Below are positions 12,401 to 23,500 of a stretch of DNA of 64,000 nucleotides, piece after piece; within the stretch, counting starts at the first letter, position 1, and the number at the start of each line of letters is the position of its first letter. The position numbers and the translations under genes were made by a program. The stretch is taken from contig NC_069365.1 in NCBI RefSeq assembly GCF_021730395.1, forward strand, positions 22,976,001 to 23,040,000. The letters run 5' to 3'. The notes below the pieces were generated by a model that worked only from the letters and a program-made list of their open reading frames with translations, had not been told where the DNA came from and made no database searches. Source of the DNA: Mercenaria mercenaria. Its lineage: Eukaryota > Mollusca > Bivalvia > Venerida > Veneridae.

Positions 12401-15400
12401 TGACGTAGTCAGCTTCCTTGAGGCTAAGTCAACACAAACACAGCCATGATATTGGAAGGACGTTGTCAGCCTCATTGATGCTAAGTCAACACAATGCATC
12501 TGTGATTTCATTATTGGAGGGACAGTGTCAGCCTCACTGATGGTAAGTCAACAAAAACGCAGCCGTGATTTCAGTATTGGAAGGACGTTGTCAGCCTCAC
12601 TGACTGTGAGTCATTACAAACGCAGCCGTGATTTTAGTATTGGAGGGACGTTGTAAGCCCCATTGACGGCAAGTCATTACAAACGCAACCGTGATGTCAG
12701 TATTGAAGGGACACTGTCAGCTTCTTGGTTGCTAAGTCAACACAACGCAGCCGGTATTTCAGTACTGGCGCCATCATGTCAGCCTCAATTAACGGTAGGT
12801 CATTACAAACGCAGCCATTAATTCAGTACTGGAGGGATGTTGTCAGCCATATAGATGGAAAGTGAACACGAACGCAGCCGTGATATCAGTACTGTTGGGA
12901 CGTTGCCATCCTCACTTATGGTAAGTCCATGATTTCAGCATTGAAGGGACATTGTCAGCCTCATTGCTGGTAACCAAACACAAACGCAGCCGTAATTTCA
13001 GTATTGCAGGGACATTGTCAGCCTCATTGATGGTAACCAAACACAAACGCAGCCGTAATTTCAGTATTGCAGGGGACGATGGCAGCCTCAATGAGGGTAA
13101 GTCAACACAAACGTGATGGTAATTCAACACAAAAGCAGTCGTAATTTCAGTATTGAAGGGATGTTTTCAGCCTCAATGACGGTATATTAACCAAACGCAG
13201 CCGTGGGTTCAGTATTGCAGGGACGTTGTCAGCTTCGCTGATGTAATCAACACAAACGCAGCCGTGTTTTAAGTATTGCAGGGACGTTAAAATCCTCATT
13301 GATTGTAAGTCAACACAAACGCCGTCGTGATTTCATATTGACTGGAGGAATGATGTCAGCTTCATTGATTGCAAGTCAAAATAAACGCAGCCGCGGTTTC
13401 AGTATTGGAGAGACCTTTCAGCCTCATTGATGGTAAGTCAACACAAATGTGATGGCAAGTGAACACGAATGTTATGGTAAGTCAACACAAATGTGATGGT
13501 AAGTCATTACAAACACAGCTTTAATTTTAGTATTGGAGAAACGTTGTCAGCCTCATTGATGGTAAATCATTATAAACAGCCGTGATTTTAGTAATGGGGG
13601 ATGTAGTCAGCTTCAGTGATACTAAGTCAACACAAACGTGGCCGTGATTTTAGTATTGGAAGGACGTTGTCATCTTCATTGATGGTAAGCCATTACACAC
13701 GCAGCCATGATTTCTGAACTGGAGGCAATTTGTCAGCTTTGTTGATGGTATGTCAACACAAACGTGGCCGTGATTTTAGTACTGAAGGGACGTTGTCATC
13801 CTCATTGATGGTAAGTCATTACAAACGCAGTCGTGATTTCTGAACTGTAGGGACTTTGTCAGCTTTATTGATGGTAAGTCAACACAAACGTATCCGTGAT
13901 TTAAGTACTAGAAGGACGTAGTCAGCTTCATTGGTGCTAAGACAACACAAACGTTGCCTTCATTTAAGTACTGGAGGGACGTAGTCATCTTCATTGATAT
14001 GAAGTCAACACAAACGCTGCCGTGATTTCAGTACTGGAAGGACGTAGTCAGCTTCAATGATACGAAGTAAACACAAACGTTGCCGTGATTTCAGTACTGG
14101 AGGGACGTAGTCAGCTTCATTGATACTAAGTCAACACAAACGCTGCCGTGATTTAAGAACTGGAAGGACGTAGTCAGCTTCATTGATACGAAGTCAACAC
14201 AAACGCTGCCGTGATTTAAGTACTGGAAGGACGTAGTCAGCTTCATTGATACGAAGTCAACACAAACGCTGCCGTGATTTCAGTACTGGAGGGTCGTAGT
14301 CAGCTTCATTGATACGAAGTCAACACAAACGCTGCCGTGATTTAAATATTGGAGGGACGTTGTCAGCCTTAATGAAGCTACGTCAACAAAACGCAGCTGT
14401 GATTCTAGTACCTGAGGGACATTGTTATTGATGGTAAGTAATGAATTCATTACTGGAGGGATGTAGTCAGCTTATTTGATGATGTCAGCACAAACGCAGC
14501 CGTGATTTCAGTGAATTTCAGTAACTGGAGGGACGTTGTTAGTCATATTGATGGTAAGTCATTACAAGCGCATCCGTGATTTCAGTACTAGAGGGATGTA
14601 GTTAGCTTAATAAATGGTAAGTCAACACAAACGTAATAGTTAGTCAACACAAACACAGCTGTAATTTTAGTAACTGGTGGGACGTTTTCAGCCTTATTGA
14701 TGGTAAGTCAACACAAACGCAGCCATGATTTCAGTATTGAAGGGACGTTGTTAACTCCATTGATGCTAATCAATACAAATGTAGCCCTGATTTCAGACAA
14801 CACATACGTACGTATTATTTCAGTACTGAAGGGACATTGTCAGCCTCATTTCTTGTATGGCAGAACCAACGTATCCATGATTTCAGTATTGGATGGAAAC
14901 TATCAGCCTCACTGCTGGCAAGTCCATACATGTACAAACGCGGTCGTGATTGCAGTATTGGATGGATGTTGTCATTCTCACTGATGGTAAATCAATGTTA
15001 TGATACTAATTGTAAATCAGCACACATGTAGTTGCGATTTCAGTATCGGATGGACGTTGTCAGCCTCAGTAATGATAAGTCAACAAAAACGTAACCACGG
15101 GTCAGTAAATGAGAGACATTGTCAGTCTCATTAGTGGTAAGTCAAAACTTGCCGTCACTTCAGAACTGGACTGCAAGTCAATATAAATGTATTATATATA
15201 GTCCAAAATGTATTATATAATAGTCCATCGTAACCTTAGGAAGACGGGCTTTCATGATACATGTACGTAGTTTTCAGGGGCAACACATTTTTACCGCAAT
15301 TATTGGAGCGGCATTTTTCGAATGTTAAGAAAACTATGTTCCATCACAATACATCCAAAGCAATTAATTCGCATGTGTTTCATTTATGCCTTTCGTTTTT

Positions 15401-18400
15401 TATTATATAGGATAATATATTACACTAAAACTAGTGACACACCCACAGATATAAAATGTCCTCGATTTTTTTCTACTCATAATGACAAAGCAACACCTTT
15501 TCTGCATGTATGTGCGATGAAAATATTTTACGTTACGATATGTTTCTGAATTATATTTCTATCAAAATAAGTAGACACAATAGAAACAATTAGAACTTTT
15601 TGCCCTCATCTGTATTCTCTACGACCTCATTTGTATTCTCTACTGACTTTATGTCAGCAAATCTTTGTTATTCCAGGTCCTCGGGATTTTTACCGGCCAT
15701 TGAAGTCCTGGTGTGGTTACTCCTGGCCGAAAGATACGATAACAAGCAGCGGGGACAGAGTACTGGTCAAGTTCACGACAGACTTTAAGCTAAATGACTA
15801 CTATGGCTTTATGCTGGCTTACTGGGTGGCTAAGAAACGTAAGTTTTATCATGTAATACATGTACTTATCGTAAGGACATTTGGTGAATTTCTAGCATAT
15901 TGTAAACTTCACTTCTTTTCTCGTCCAAGTATTTACTTAAATATCTGAAACGTCAGTAACAGCAAGTTTGTGATTTTGTTATCATGCCGAGTAAATCAAC
16001 TATCCCCTGGTCAGATCAGTTTGGCTAATTCGACAAAAGATATACATGCATGTTTGCATACTATATGTACGACAAAAGTCTACGACTGATTAAGTAAGTT
16101 CAATATACATGTCGTGTTGATATTCACAAATTGGTATGGAATGTGAACTATATATACTTTAAAATTTTTCACTCATTACTATTCTATGGAAAGCACAAAT
16201 ACTTATAACTGGAGTCCAGCTTAACATTGTATAAATATTTGCAAGTAGAATGCACCAGTGCATTAAATACTGGCATTGAAACAAGAGTAATTGTCAGTAA
16301 TTACTTTGTTGGCGGAAGAGGGAAACAATGATATCTGTTACTAGGCGGCGGCAGTGGATGTTACATGTTATTGTGGGGCGGGAGAACGAAAAAAACAAGG
16401 GCATAAAGATATACGACTATTGCAAAGGAAAGGGAAATGATTCATATTTCTGTAGTATGGAGAAAATTTAGTTGGCCTCAAGTGAATTCATCATTTTCCT
16501 GTTATATGCAATTTCTCAATTAAGGCAAACTTACTGCTTAAAATCCACAATTTGGTTTCGTTAACATACAAAGTAAGTAAATTCAGCATGCAGGAAGCAT
16601 GGTAATATGTAACTGTAAATTGTTTTTTAATTAAATTCATAACTTGTGACAGAGTTAGAAAAAAAGACGTTGAAAGGAGATAATTCTGATAAAGATACAC
16701 CAAAAACAAGAAAATTAATTTTGGTCCCTGTGACCATGACGTATGAGCTTCTGACACTAAGTACTTGGATCATTCTGAAAATTTGATATTTAGTCATTGT
16801 AGCACTGTGTAGTTTGGAAGTCATACTTATTTTCCTTTTTGACTTTAGAGTCCAGAAATGTACATAACATGTACCAGAAGTCAAGTAAAGTCCCACTGAC
16901 TTTGACATTTCAGGCATTGACCCTAAAAACAAAAGGTCTTCTATTTTTACTTTGGTACAGAGTAACGATTGAAAGCTGTAGCTAACGTATCTTTCGACTT
17001 AAAACACTAAAATTTGTGTCCTATAACGACAGGATTCCTACAGCTTTACAGTTGAACTGCCATATTACACTAACAATAGCATTATAAAAAAACAAGAGGG
17101 CCATGAAGGCCCTGTATCGCTCACCTGAACTGTTGACCTAAAGATCATAAAGATTAACATTCTGACCAAGTTTCATTAAGATATAGTCATAAATGTAGCC
17201 TCTAAAGTGTTAAATAACTTTTCCTTCAATTTGACCTAGTGACCTAGTTTTTGATGTAACATGACCCAGATTCGAACTTGACCTAAAGATCACCAAGATT
17301 AACATTCTGACTAAGTTTCGTTTCGTGAAGATATAGTCATAAATGTGGCCTCTAGAGTGTTAACAAGCTTTTCCTTTGATTTAACCTAGTGACCTAGTTT
17401 TTAACCCCACCTGACCCAGATTTGAATTTGACTTATAGATTATCAAGATTAACATTCTGACCAAGTTTCATTAAGATATGGTCACAAATGTGGCCTCTAC
17501 AGTGTAAACTAGCTTTTCCTTTGATTTGACCTGGTGACCTAGTTTTTGATCCTACATGACCCTGATTCAAACTGGACCTTGAGATCATCAAGATTAACAA
17601 TTTGGCCAAGTTTCATGAAGATACAGTAATAAATGTGGCATCTACAGTGTTAACAAGCTTTTCCTTTGATTTGACCTGGTGACCTAGGTTTTGACCCTGG
17701 ATGATCCAATATCAAACTCATCCAAGACTTTATTGAGGGTAACATTCTGGCCAAGTTTCATTAAGATTGGGCCCAAATTGTGACCTCTAGAATGTTAACA
17801 AGCTTTTCCTTTGACTTGACCTGGTGACCTGGTTTTTGACCCCAGATGACCCAATATCAAACTCGTCCAAGATTTTATTGAAGGTAACATTCTGACCAAG
17901 TTTCATTAAGATTGGGCCAAAAATATGACCTCTAGAGTGTTAAAAAGCTTTTCCTTTGATTTGACCTGGTGACCTAGTTTTTGACCCCAGATGATCCAAT
18001 ATCGAAATTTTCCAAGATTTTATTAAGAGTAACATTCTGACCAAGTTTCATTAAGATTAGGCCAAAATTGTGACCTCTAGAGTGTTAACAAGCTTTTCCT
18101 TTTATTTGACCTGGTGACCTAGTTTTTAAACCCAGATGACTCAATATCGAACTCGTCCAAGATTTTATTGAGGGTAAGATTCTGACCAAGTTTCACTAAG
18201 ATTGGACCAAAATTGTGACCTCTAGAGTGTTAACAGTCAAATTGTTGACGACGGACGACTGCGGACGGACACAGGGTGATCACTAAAGCTCACCTTTGAG
18301 CACTTCGTGCTCAGGTGAGCTAAAAATGTAGGATTCCTTAAAGCTCATATACTGGTGTAACCTTCAGCACTGCACATTGGGTCTATTATTGTCATGTAAA

Positions 18401-18646
18401 CAATTCACGTTGACTAAAACATTTCAAATGTCGAAAAACACCATAATACTTTTAAAGACTTTGGACTTTGTTCTAATCTTTTTTCCAGCTGTGTTTATTG
18501 TGAATGCAGCAGAGTGGTCAGCAGCAAACTACATTCTGATGGTCATTAGTGTGCTCTTACTGACAGGAGGCCCGGCTTGGGTGTTTGGTTTGTACATCAA
18601 GAGGGAACTGTATCCCAAAATTCTTAAATACCGCAAGGAAAACTGA
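3355..18646 (+). CDS. Single-pass membrane CUB-domain protein, 5 exons, 202 aa
   Basis: Coding exons are 3355-3412, 9871-9970, 11241-11371, 15677-15838 and 18489-18646. All introns are GT-AG, phases agree (1,2,1,1), and the total is 609 nt including TGA. Residues 1-19 form a hydrophobic signal peptide. Residues of about 23-149 form one CUB domain: SPNHPGYYG is the usual early motif, CWRDVVSLFDG matches the family's C-x-D-x-V-x-x-x-x-D-G strand, and CGYSWP followed by SSGDRVLVKFTTD and GFMLAY gives the end. All four CUB cysteines are present (GCPS, LTCLW, TGCWR, SWCGY). A membrane segment (YILMVISVLLLTGG onward) and a basic tail of about 15 residues follow. CUB domains bind proteins or sugars outside the cell, so this is probably a small surface receptor or adhesion protein; ligand unknown. 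I know no named orthologue. Introns 1, 3 and 4 are loaded with repeats. Confidence 0.88.
3413..4128 (+). other. CUB intron 1, first part
   Basis: Begins with GTAAGT. Unremarkable AT-rich intron sequence before a SINE; no exon-like segment with matching phase was seen. Confidence 0.5.
4143..4429 (-). mobile_element. tRNA-derived SINE, full-length, with 14-bp target duplication
   Basis: On the - strand the head reads like a tRNA: an A box (TAGCTCAGTAGG) and a B box (GAGTTCGATCC) near 4365-4420, followed by a long non-tRNA body and a GTTT-rich tail (as AAAC on the - strand). The target duplication AGTAATTGCGTTTT flanks it at 4129-4142 and 4430-4443. The body matches a SINE type I recognise as common in bivalves. 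The intact duplication suggests a fairly recent insertion. Confidence 0.85.
4431..4530 (+). repeat. Perfect 50-bp direct duplication next to the SINE
   Basis: Bases 4431-4480 and 4481-4530 are identical. The unit starts inside the SINE target duplication, so part of the target site is present three times. The duplication must postdate, or be mechanistically tied to, the SINE insertion. Confidence 0.85.
4531..5236 (+). other. CUB intron 1 between SINE and B1 element
   Basis: No gene-like segment or clear repeat; short frames on both strands only. Confidence 0.45.
5237..7145 (+). mobile_element. Family B hairpin-ended element, copy B1
   Basis: Starts with hairpin AGCCCACCATC / GATGGTGGGCT, then a CCGT microsatellite (5290-5328). 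Next come a few longer units (about 150-190 bases, GGGGTCAAATATGGCCC), then about ten core units of roughly 97 bases carrying TGACCTAGTGACCT. It ends in hairpin GATCACTCTGTGATC followed by TCTTGTT. Read on the - strand it starts ACAAGAG and ends GGTGGGCTAA, the plan shared with family A. No coding capacity. HINE/pearl-like by architecture; that class name is an inference. Confidence 0.85.
7146..7552 (+). other. CUB intron 1, spacer
   Basis: AT-rich, no feature seen apart from accidental frames. Confidence 0.4.
7553..7706 (+). repeat. G-run plus about 43-bp tandem repeat, 3 units
   Basis: A run of more than 20 G (about 7553-7576) is followed by three units beginning ATGGGGAGGAT and containing ATGTGAGAAGTG. 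The partial TATGTGAGAAGT before the G run suggests that the run arose inside an earlier unit. Confidence 0.8.
7690..9615 (+). repeat. Satellite, unit 242-244 bp, about 8 copies, each with a hairpin
   Basis: The anchor ATATCACGTGGG occurs at about 7735, 8002, 8244, 8488, 8732, 8976, 9218 and 9460, so spacing is 242-244 bases after a longer first interval. Each unit holds an inverted repeat with 17-base arms (TATTACAAATGTGGTTG with a CAACCAC partner) around an AACCTTTG loop. The unit also contains CACGTG. It lies in CUB intron 1 with no sign of coding; the short frames across it are copies of one another. Confidence 0.9.
9871..9970 (+). CDS. CUB gene exon 2 (CUB start)
   Basis: Encodes VPGCPSKAMILKAEQ through GVYN. 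The acceptor is TTACAG at 9865-9870; a second acceptor, TTCCAG, lies 6 bases later (9876) in the same frame, so the protein could lack two residues (V-P). Donor GTAAGT follows at 9971. Confidence 0.88.
9971..11240 (+). other. CUB intron 2
   Basis: Contains a short TG tract and G-run at about 10671-10704, and one arm of a dispersed repeat at about 10775-10925. No other feature seen. Confidence 0.5.
10775..10925 (+). repeat. Dispersed repeat, inverted partner at 44213-44375
   Basis: Shared blocks with the reverse complement of 44213-44375 include GCTACCTACATGTCA, GGAAAATAGCTCTACAGAGC and AATCTGTCAT-type sequence. Its end holds a small palindrome around CTCTACAGAG. Class unknown; possibly an old MITE. 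Confidence 0.65.
11241..11371 (+). CDS. CUB gene exon 3 (CUB middle; source of the minisatellite)
   Basis: Acceptor CTGCAG at 11235-11240, donor GTAAGT at 11372. Encodes SRLTCLW through CWRDVVSLFDG, including CUB cysteines 2 and 3. The last 31 or so bases and the donor are the template of the 63-bp array that follows without a break. Reading through the donor gives a stop (CCG TGA) within the first repeat unit. Confidence 0.88.
11341..15165 (+). repeat. 63-bp minisatellite made from CUB exon 3 end plus splice donor, about 60 units
   Basis: Anchors on the GGAC of successive units lie 63 bases apart over most of the left part (11406, 11469, 11532, 11595, 11658, 11721). A unit reads, in pieces: TTTCAG, TACTGGAGGGACGTTGTC, AGCCTCATTGATG, GTAAGTCAACACAAACGC, AGCCGTGA. 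The part after TTTCAG encodes YWRDVVSLIDG, a near copy of the exon 3 end CWRDVVSLFDG, and is followed by the real donor's sequence. The first unit is the true exon end at 11341-11371. Variant blocks exist: GTAATT donors at about 11550-12290, and a homogenised block at about 13980-14340 where GGTAAG has become ACGAAG. Units decay towards 15165. This array fills nearly all of intron 3. Confidence 0.92.
15166..15676 (+). other. End of CUB intron 3, unique sequence
   Basis: After the minisatellite fades, about 500 bases of unique AT-rich sequence lead to the exon 4 acceptor. Nothing further seen. Confidence 0.45.
15677..15838 (+). CDS. CUB gene exon 4 (CUB end)
   Basis: Acceptor TTCCAG at 15671-15676, donor GTAAGT at 15839. 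Encodes PRDFYRPLKSWCGYSWP through MLAYWVAKK. It carries CUB cysteine 4 and the closing SSGDRVLVKF and GFMLAY strands. A longer open frame continues to 15948, but the donor and the phase-matched exon 5 show that it is intron read-through. Confidence 0.88.
15839..17091 (+). other. CUB intron 4, first part
   Basis: Unique AT-rich sequence; short frames on both strands have no splice or protein support. Confidence 0.45.
17092..18322 (+). mobile_element. Family A element, copy A1 (in CUB intron 4)
   Basis: Starts ACAAGAGGGCCATGAAGGCC (palindromic head) with GCTCACC just inside. About seven core units of roughly 145 bases follow (GACCTGGTGACCTAGTTTTT and AAGTTTCATTAAGAT phrases), then a GGAC-rich tract near 18245. 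It ends in hairpin AGCTCACC / GGTGAGCT at about 18290-18320, followed by AAAA. The GCTCACC motif at the start pairs with the GGTGAGC end. No coding capacity. Confidence 0.85.
18489..18646 (+). CDS. CUB gene exon 5 (membrane segment, tail, stop)
   Basis: Acceptor TTTTCCAG precedes the exon. It encodes PVFIVNAAEWSAANY, a hydrophobic stretch of about 22 residues, then LYIKRELYPKILKYRKEN and TGA. Positive residues directly after the hydrophobic run fit a type I orientation with a cytosolic tail. Confidence 0.88.
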
Positions 18647-19066
18647 TCATTGGATCAATCAAAAATAAATTTTGTATGTCAGTGTTTGTGTAGTGAATGG
18701 TCAGGCATATATAACTGTCAATGTATATGTAAACAATATATTAGGGAAGGCAAAAGAAAAGAAAAAAACATTTATGCATTTCCCTTACATCATTGTTTTT
18801 AAAGCTGAGGCCATCATTCTATAAACAACATATGCATGCTGTACATCATAGTAACACTTTTTCATTATAAGAGATTTGAGTTCGAATGTTTGCCCTGTAT
18901 TTGTATGATGTTGTGTTTTATGTTCATATCTAATACTATGCACAATTGTAAATAAAACTGAATATCTTAAAGAAATGCTTCACATAATGTTGTCAAGCCA
19001 TATAGATCTAAATAAAAGAAAATGATAGAAAAAAAACTTACTACTGCTTTCCTTCAAACCCTTCTA
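18647..19066 (+). other. CUB gene 3' UTR and short flank
   Basis: Holds the 3' UTR with AATAAA at 18951. The rest is AT-rich, no other feature seen. Confidence 0.5.
18951..18956 (+). terminator. Polyadenylation signal of the CUB gene
   Basis: AATAAA lies 305 bases after the stop codon, with no better candidate nearby except AATAAA at about 18664, directly after the stop. It would give a 3' UTR of roughly 330 bases. Confidence 0.5.
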
Positions 19067-19956
19067 AACTAGAGCTATCACTAAAGGTGATGAATGTACC
19101 CCCCGCATGCACTGACACAGTACATTGCAATTTGACGCACACAAGAAGGCATAATTATGTGGACTGTATGTATATAGACTGTATGTATACAGTATAGTAA
19201 CAAAAAACAAAGTCCCATAACTATGCAGAATATTTATCTAAAAGAATGTAACATGCACCATGCACAACTAGGGTTGGTACTGATCACTTGTGTGAAGTTT
19301 CATTAAATTGTGTGCAAGGGTTCGGAAGATTAGGCGTGCACAAGATTGCATATGCAGAACTGTATGTACATAGTATGTTAACAAGAAACAAAGTCCCATA
19401 ACTCTGCATTTTTTGTCGCTGAAAGAACCTAACATGCCCCATGCACAACTACTGTTGATACTGATCACTTGTGTGAAGTTTCATTAAATTGTGTCAATGG
19501 GATGAGGAGAGATGGTGCGCACAAGATTGTGTCTATGTATATAGAATAGTTACAAAAAACAAAGTCCCGTAACTCTGCAATTTTTTTTCTGAAAGAACCT
19601 AACATGCCCCATGCACAACTACTGTTGTTACTGATCACTTGTGTGAAGTTTCATTAAACTGTGTCAAGGGGATGAGGAGAGATGGTGCGCACAAGATTGT
19701 GTCTATGTATATAGTATAGTTACAAAAAACAAAGTTCCATAACTCTGCAATTTTTTTTTCTGAAAGAACCTAACATGCCCCATGCATAACTACTGTTGTT
19801 ACTGATCACTTGTGTGAAGTTTCATTAAATTGTGTCAAGGGGATGAGGAGAGATGGTGCGCACAAGATTGTGTCTACGGACAGGCAGACTGACCGACAGA
19901 CAGACAACATGAAACCAGTATACCCCCCCTTACAACTTTGTTGTCGGGGGGTACAA
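19067..19956 (+). mobile_element. Family C hairpin-ended element
   Basis: Starts ACTAGAGCTATCACTAAAGG with a small head hairpin (ATCACT / AGGTGAT) and TACCCCCC just inside. About four core units of roughly 150 bases follow (CTAACATGCCCCATGCA and TGATCACTTGTGTGAAG), then a GACAGACAG tract. It ends in hairpin TACCCCCCTTACAAC / GTTGTCGGGGGGTA. Same plan as family A with unrelated sequence, and no AGGTCA motifs. Confidence 0.82.
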
Positions 19957-20524
19957 TAATAACTCTTAATTTGTCTTATATACATAAAGTTCATTTTAAA
20001 AAGGAAAACTTTAGTGAAAAATTCCTAAATTTTTTTGTTCACAGAACATATATGTCAAGCAAACAGAATAAAGAAATTTATCACTTTGAAATATATACAA
20101 CCTGGTTTACATAACTGTCCCATTCATTCTTTAAAGTAAGCTATGCCTAAAGTACAGTATTGACAGTTCTTTCAGCTTTTGCAAATAACTGTCTAATTTC
20201 TTAATGTCTGGTTTTTTTAGTGCACTGTGTACTGAAACATGGTGACTCATCCAAAAGAAAAGCAGTATATGGATATTGTCATAACTAGTTAACATGCAGA
20301 CTCCTCCTTTGATATGGACCCCAGTGGCACATGGGATAATACAGACAATGAGGAACATTAGCTTGTTACTTCCCTTGAAAAGTTGAATGATAAAGTGCAA
20401 GGATAACCAGATGTAACATCGGTCCCTTTCAGTTGGATTACTCTGACTTTTTCGTTATTTAACCTTTATCCAAGATATTTCAGTTGGTCAAAATAAATAT
20501 GCTTTTTATGTGTGGGTTTCTAAA
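19957..20524. other. Spacer between elements C and A2
   Basis: Unique-looking sequence; nothing supported. Confidence 0.4.
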
Positions 20525-23500
20525 CAAGAGGACCATGGTGGTCCTGAATCGCTCACCTGTCCCCACATGACCCAGTTTTGAACTGAGTATGACATTGTTT
20601 TTTTCTATTATTTGACATAGTGACCCAGTTTTAGAGCTCATGTGACCCAGTTTTGGACTTGACCTAGACATCATCGAGATAAAAATTCTGACCAGTTTTC
20701 ATGAAGATCCATTGAAAAATATGGCCTCTAGAGAGGTCAAAAGGTTTTTCTATTATTTGACCTAATGACCTAGTTTTTGAAGGCACGTGACCCAGTTTTG
20801 AACTTGACCTAGATATCATCAAGATGAACATTCTCAACAATTTTCATGAAGATCTCATGAAAAGTATGGCCTCTAGAGAGGTCACAAGGTTTTTCTATTA
20901 TTTGACCAAATGACCTAGTTTTTGACCGCACGTGACCCAGTTTCCAACTTGACCTAGATATCATCAAGGTTAACATTCTCACCAATTTTCATGAAGATCT
21001 CATGAACAGTATGGCCTCTAGAGAGGTCACAAGGTTTTTCTATTTTTAGACCTAATGACCTAGGTTTTGACCGCACTTGACCCACTTTCAAATCTGTCCT
21101 AGATATCATCAAGATGAACATTCAGACCAACTTTCATGAAGATCAATACAAAAATATGGCCTCTAGAGAGGTCACAAGGTTTTTCTATTTTTAGACCTAA
21201 TTACCTAGTTTTTAACCGCACGTGACCCAGTTTCAAACTTGACCTAGATATCATCAAGATGAACATTCAGACCAACTTTCATGAAGATCCATAGAAAAAT
21301 ATGGCCTCTAGAGAGGTCACAAGGTTTTTCTATTTTTAGACCTAATTACCTAGTTTTTAACCGCACGTGACCCAGTTTCAAACTTGACCTAGATATCATC
21401 AAGGTGAACATTCTGACCAATTTTCAAGAAGATCCATTGAAAAATATGGCCTCTAGGGAGGTCACAAGGATTTTCTATTTTTAGACCTACTGACCTAGTT
21501 TTTGACCGCATGTGACCCTGTTTCGAACCTGACCTAGATATCATCAAAGTTAACATTCTGACCAATTTTCATGAAGATCCAATGAACAAGAAATCACCAG
21601 AGTGATCTTGGCGTCCACCAATGTGCCATTTTTGAGTGTTCCAAATTTCAAGACTTATTGACTTGCTCAAGGTCATATTTCATTTTCGTACACAACACTG
21701 TGCATGCGGTCCAAATTTGAAAGCTGTAGCTTGAGAAATGTGAAAGTAGGTCACTAGATCAATTTCAAGGACACAGTTCTTTGTACATAAAACTATGCAT
21801 GTGCATCAAGTTTAAAGGCTGTAGTTTGAGAAATTTGAAAGTAGGTCACTAGGTCAATCTTGAGGTCAAAGTTTACTTCGGTACACAAAACTATGCAAGT
21901 GGTCCAAATTTGAAGGCTGTAGCTTGAGAAATGTGAAAGTAGGTCACTAGGTCAAAATCATGGTCAACTCATGTCAAGTTTCATCTTGCCACTCAAAACC
22001 ATACAATCATGTGGTCCAAATTTGAATGTTGTAGGTTACTGACAAGAAGATTTTAAAAGCTTTTGTCAAAATCAAGGTCAAATTTCATTTCAGAACGTGG
22101 TCCAAATTTGAAGCCTGTACCTTCTTAAATGTGAAAATAGGTCACTAGGTCAATGTCAAGGTCAAAGTTTGTTTCGGTACACAATCCTATGCATGTGGTC
22201 TAAATTTGAAGCCTGTAGCTACAGAAATGTGAAAGTAGGTCACTAGGTCAATCTTAAGGTCAAAGTTCATTTTGGTACACAAAACTATGCAAGTGGTCCA
22301 AATTTGAAGGCTGTAGCTTGAGAAATGTGAAAGTAGGTCACTAGGTCAAAATTAAGGTCAAATTTTATTTCCGAACACGGAACTATGCATGTGGTCCAAA
22401 TTTGAAGCCTGTGCCTTCAAACATGAGAAAGTAGGTCACTAGGTCAATGTCAAGGTCAAAGTTTGTTTCGGTATATAAAACTAAACATGTGGTCCAAATT
22501 TGAAGGCTGTAGCTTGAGAAATGTGAAAGTAGGTCACTAGGCCAAAATCAAGGTCAAATTTCATTTTGGAACACGAAACTATCCATGTGGTCCAAATTTG
22601 AAGCCTGTACCTTCAAAAATGTGAAAGTAGGTCACAAGGTCAATGTCAAGGTCAAAGTTTTTTTCGGTGCACAAAACTATGTAAGTGGTCTAAATTTGAA
22701 GGCTGTAGCTACAGTGACAGAAATGTGAAAGTAGGTCACTAGGTCAAAATCAAAGTCAACTCATGTCAAGGTTCATCTTGGCACTCAAAACCATACATGT
22801 GGTCCAAATTTGAATGTTGTAGGTTATTGACAAGAAGATTTTAAAAGCTTTTCCCTATATAAGTCTATATGAACAATGTGACCCCCAGGGCGGGCCATAT
22901 TTGACACTAGGGGGATAATTTGAACAAACTTGGTAGAGAACCACTAGATGATGCTACATTGCAAATATCAAAGCCCTAAGCTTTGTGGTTTGGACAAGAA
23001 GATTTTCAAAGTTTTTCCCTATATAAGACTATGTAAACCATGTGACCCCTGGAGCGGGGCCATATTTGACCCTAGGGGGATAATTTGAACAATCTTAGTA
23101 GAAGACCACTAGAAAATGTCACATACAAAATATCAAAGCCCTAGGCCCTGTGGTTTTGGACAAGAGGTTTTTCAAAAATTTTCCCTATATAAACAATGTG
23201 ACCCCGAGGGCGGGGCCATATTTGACATTAGGGGGATAATTTGAATAAACTTGGTAGAGAACCACTAGATGATGCTACATTACAAATATCAAAGCCCTAA
23301 GCTTTGTGGTTTGGACAAGAGATTTTCAAAGTTTTTCCCTATATAAATCTATGTAAATGATAGAAATAAACAAAGGGCCATAACTCACTAAAACATTGTT
23401 GAACCAGTCTGATTTTCAGGGGGACACAACTAGGGTACCAATACATTATTCTGACAAAGTTGGGTCAAAATCCCTCCAGTAGTTTCTGAGGAGATGGGAT

